64,000 nt of DNA, taken from Haloplanus litoreus (lineage in GTDB: Archaea > Halobacteriota > Halobacteria > Halobacteriales > Haloferacaceae). The first letter of the stretch is position 1, and every line of letters starts with the position of its first letter. The notes under the pieces are model-generated. The model saw nothing but the letters and a program-made list of their open reading frames with translations. It was not told the DNA's origin and did no database searches. The DNA lies in the NCBI RefSeq assembly GCF_042677945.1, contig NZ_JBHUDN010000003.1; one strand, given 5' to 3'. Shown in pieces: positions 62,456 through 64,000 of the stretch. Made by a program: the position numbers and the translations under genes.

Positions 62456-63712
62456 GTGGCGGACGACTATGTGCGTCGGACGGCAATCACTCGCCTCTCG
62501 GTAGATGACGAGCAACGCGAGTTGCTTGAGGAAACCATCTCTGCGTGGAAGCGTGGTTGCCAAATCGCTACGGATATGGCGTGGAACGTCTGCAACGCCA
62601 AGAGCGACGTACAACCCCTCGCCTACGACGACGTGCGCGAGCAAACCGACCTCGGAAGCCAACACGCGATCCTCGCCACTCACCAAGCCGCCCAAGCTAT
62701 CACCGGCTGTATCGAACGCAAGTCCAACGGCAAGAAGATTAGCAAGCCCACATTCACCGCACCAACGGTGAAATATGACACCCGGACGATGACGCTGTTC
62801 GACGACGATACAGTGTCACTCTCTACAACGGAGAGTCGCGTCCGGTGTGACCTTGCTCTCCCTGACGCCGACGATGGCTACCAACGGCAGTATCTTGACT
62901 CCGACGAGTGGAGTGTCACAGAAAGTACGCTCACCGCCCGCGACGGCGACTACTTTTTGCATATCGGCTTCCGCCGACACAAGAACGATACCGAACGGAA
63001 CACCGCCGAGGACGGAACGGTTCTCGGGGTTGACCTCGGTATCGAAAACCTCGCCGTCACCAGCACCGCCTACTTTTTCAGTGGGCGAGAGTTGACCCAC
63101 GACCTCCGTGAGTTCGAGAAGGTACGCGCCGGACTCCAACAGACCGGAACGCGAAGTGCCCATCGCACGCTCGAACAGTCGAGTGGCCGTGAACGTCGCT
63201 ACGTCCGTGACGTACTCCACCGAGCATCGAACGCCATCGTGAATGAAGCACTCCGATACAGGTGCGTCGTAATCGCGTTCGAGGATTTGACTTACATCCG
63301 TGACCGAACGAGTGCGTCGTGGGGTCACAAGTGGGCGTTCCGAACGCTGTACGAGCAGGTGGAATACAAGGCCGAAGCAGTCGGCATTGCGGTTAAACAA
63401 GTGGGTTCGGCGTACACGTCGAAACGGTGCGCCGAGTGCGGCTTTACAGCAGACGAGAATCGCCCGACTCGCAACGACTTCCAGTGTCAGAAGTGCGAGT
63501 CGGAAGCGAACGCGGACTACAACGCGGCGAAAAACATCGGGATGCGGTACGTCCGTCGAGGCCAACAGTCGTCTCGGCGGACGGGCAACAGTCAGCTTGC
63601 CCTGAAGTCTGGAACAGTGACGCCGAGTGGCGGATTTACCGCCCACCCAGACGGGTTCGAGGCCGAGTTCATGGACAAGCCTCACCCTCCACGAGCGAAC
63701 CCGTCAGGGTGA
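62456..63712 (+). CDS. tnpB: RNA-guided endonuclease TnpB (IS200/IS605-type, no TnpA)
   Basis: 418 aa, GTG start. RuvC-like residues: Asp in GVDLGIENLAV, Glu in AFEDLTYIRD, Asp in NADYNAAKNIG. Zinc ribbon CAECGFTADENRPTRNDFQC with CQKC. N-terminal wedge/REC region from residue 10 on. All catalytic residues are present, so it may be active as an omega-RNA-guided nuclease. There is no TnpA transposase beside it. Confidence 0.9.
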   Translation: MADDYVRRTAITRLSVDDEQRELLEETISAWKRGCQIATDMAWNVCNAKSDVQPLAYDDVREQTDLGSQHAILATHQAAQAITGCIERKSNGKKISKPTFTAPTVKYDTRTMTLFDDDTVSLSTTESRVRCDLALPDADDGYQRQYLDSDEWSVTESTLTARDGDYFLHIGFRRHKNDTERNTAEDGTVLGVDLGIENLAVTSTAYFFSGRELTHDLREFEKVRAGLQQTGTRSAHRTLEQSSGRERRYVRDVLHRASNAIVNEALRYRCVVIAFEDLTYIRDRTSASWGHKWAFRTLYEQVEYKAEAVGIAVKQVGSAYTSKRCAECGFTADENRPTRNDFQCQKCESEANADYNAAKNIGMRYVRRGQQSSRRTGNSQLALKSGTVTPSGGFTAHPDGFEAEFMDKPHPPRANPSG

Positions 63713-63740
63713 GCGAAGTAGGGTAGGGTAGTTGACAGCA
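63640..63740 (+). ncRNA. Putative omega RNA / right end of TnpB element
   Basis: CTCACCCT (63681-63688) pairs with AGGGTGAG (63706-63713) in a stem-loop overlapping the tnpB 3' end, the usual location of the guide-RNA scaffold. The guide would be the sequence just after the element end, which I cannot fix exactly (about 63725-63740). Confidence 0.55.
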
Positions 63741-63798
63741 ACGGGCACGACAGCAGAGTCAAGTGTTCTGCTCTATTACCCTGCCAAGAGATCAACTG

Positions 63799-64000
63799 AT
63801 GGAAATTTCTGAAGAACTCGAATGTTTGTTTTCGGCTTCGATTGAGAAACAGGACGGGTCGTATGTCATTGACGTCCCCGAGCGCGAACTGCAACTCGGT
63901 GACCTACAGCAAGGGGAAACATATCGCGTCGCACTCGTGTCTTCCCCGACACAGAGCGAGCCAGAACAGAGCGACCAAGCTGAAACGGACTCACAGCAGG
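63799..64000 (+). CDS. Probable TRAM-domain protein, partial (runs off window)
   Basis: The first 67 residues are visible, starting MEISEELECLFSASIEKQDG and VIDVPERELQLGDLQQG. This opening is the N-terminus that I associate with haloarchaeal TRAM-domain proteins, followed by a Gln/Glu/Ser linker. The TRAM domain itself would be beyond the edge. The TnpB element lies just upstream of its start. Confidence 0.65.
   Translation, partial: MEISEELECLFSASIEKQDGSYVIDVPERELQLGDLQQGETYRVALVSSPTQSEPEQSDQAETDSQQ

Overview
The window is from an extremely halophilic archaeon (class Halobacteria). The DNA is very GC-rich, the proteins are strongly acidic, many starts are leaderless GTG or ATG, and lipobox and twin-arginine signals are common. 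Lineage-typical families include halocyanin, bacterio-opsin-activator HTH, Tfx, ThiN regulator, amphi-Trp, DUF5805 and DacZ. A Haloferacales-type genome is my guess, but the order is not provable here. There are two assembly gaps (19213-19245 and 37166-37226). I found no rRNA, tRNA or CRISPR array.

Layout. 1-4398: SipW-type exported protein (partial), haloarchaeal regulators or hypotheticals, an RNA m5C methyltransferase with its companion, and a hydrolase. 4395-7390: a coupled multicopper oxidase / ZIP transporter / halocyanin metal operon behind two adjacent palindromes. 7674-9921: a universal stress protein and a neurotransmitter:sodium symporter. 10212-20332: the DNA-repair partners Bax1 (DUF790) and XPB, separated by about 7.3 kb that holds a lipoprotein gene and a ribose-type ABC transporter with cyclase, VOC and lactonase-like genes. 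20386-28634: aminotransferase, YchF, MEDS-type kinase, bactofilin-like protein, glycosyltransferase, exonuclease and a small HTH. 28744-35839: a giant PAS/GAF/HTH_10 regulator, a molybdate/tungstate ABC transporter, and a broken Tfx regulator. 36051-38132: mercuric reductase divergent from an HxlR regulator. 38270-50479: an island of ion transporters mixed with universal stress proteins.

50826-64000 is accessory DNA: a decayed Fic gene, a 2.4-kb unit (51391-53829) bounded by exact 22-bp inverted repeats and encoding an SRAP protein, DUF5805 and a tyrosine recombinase, a PAS histidine kinase, threonine synthase, a ThiN regulator, a decayed multicopper oxidase, DacZ, a frameshifted IS6-family transposase abutting an Orc1/Cdc6 fragment, a phasin-like coiled coil, and a TnpB element inserted just upstream of a TRAM-type gene.

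The best candidates for something new are the inverted-repeat-bounded recombinase unit, the shared TTAGRN4YCTAA palindromes at the oxidase operon and at a glycosyltransferase, a 76-nt hairpin repeat present in two copies, a roughly 34-nt dispersed repeat, and the 15-residue tandem repeat in MerA at an assembly gap.
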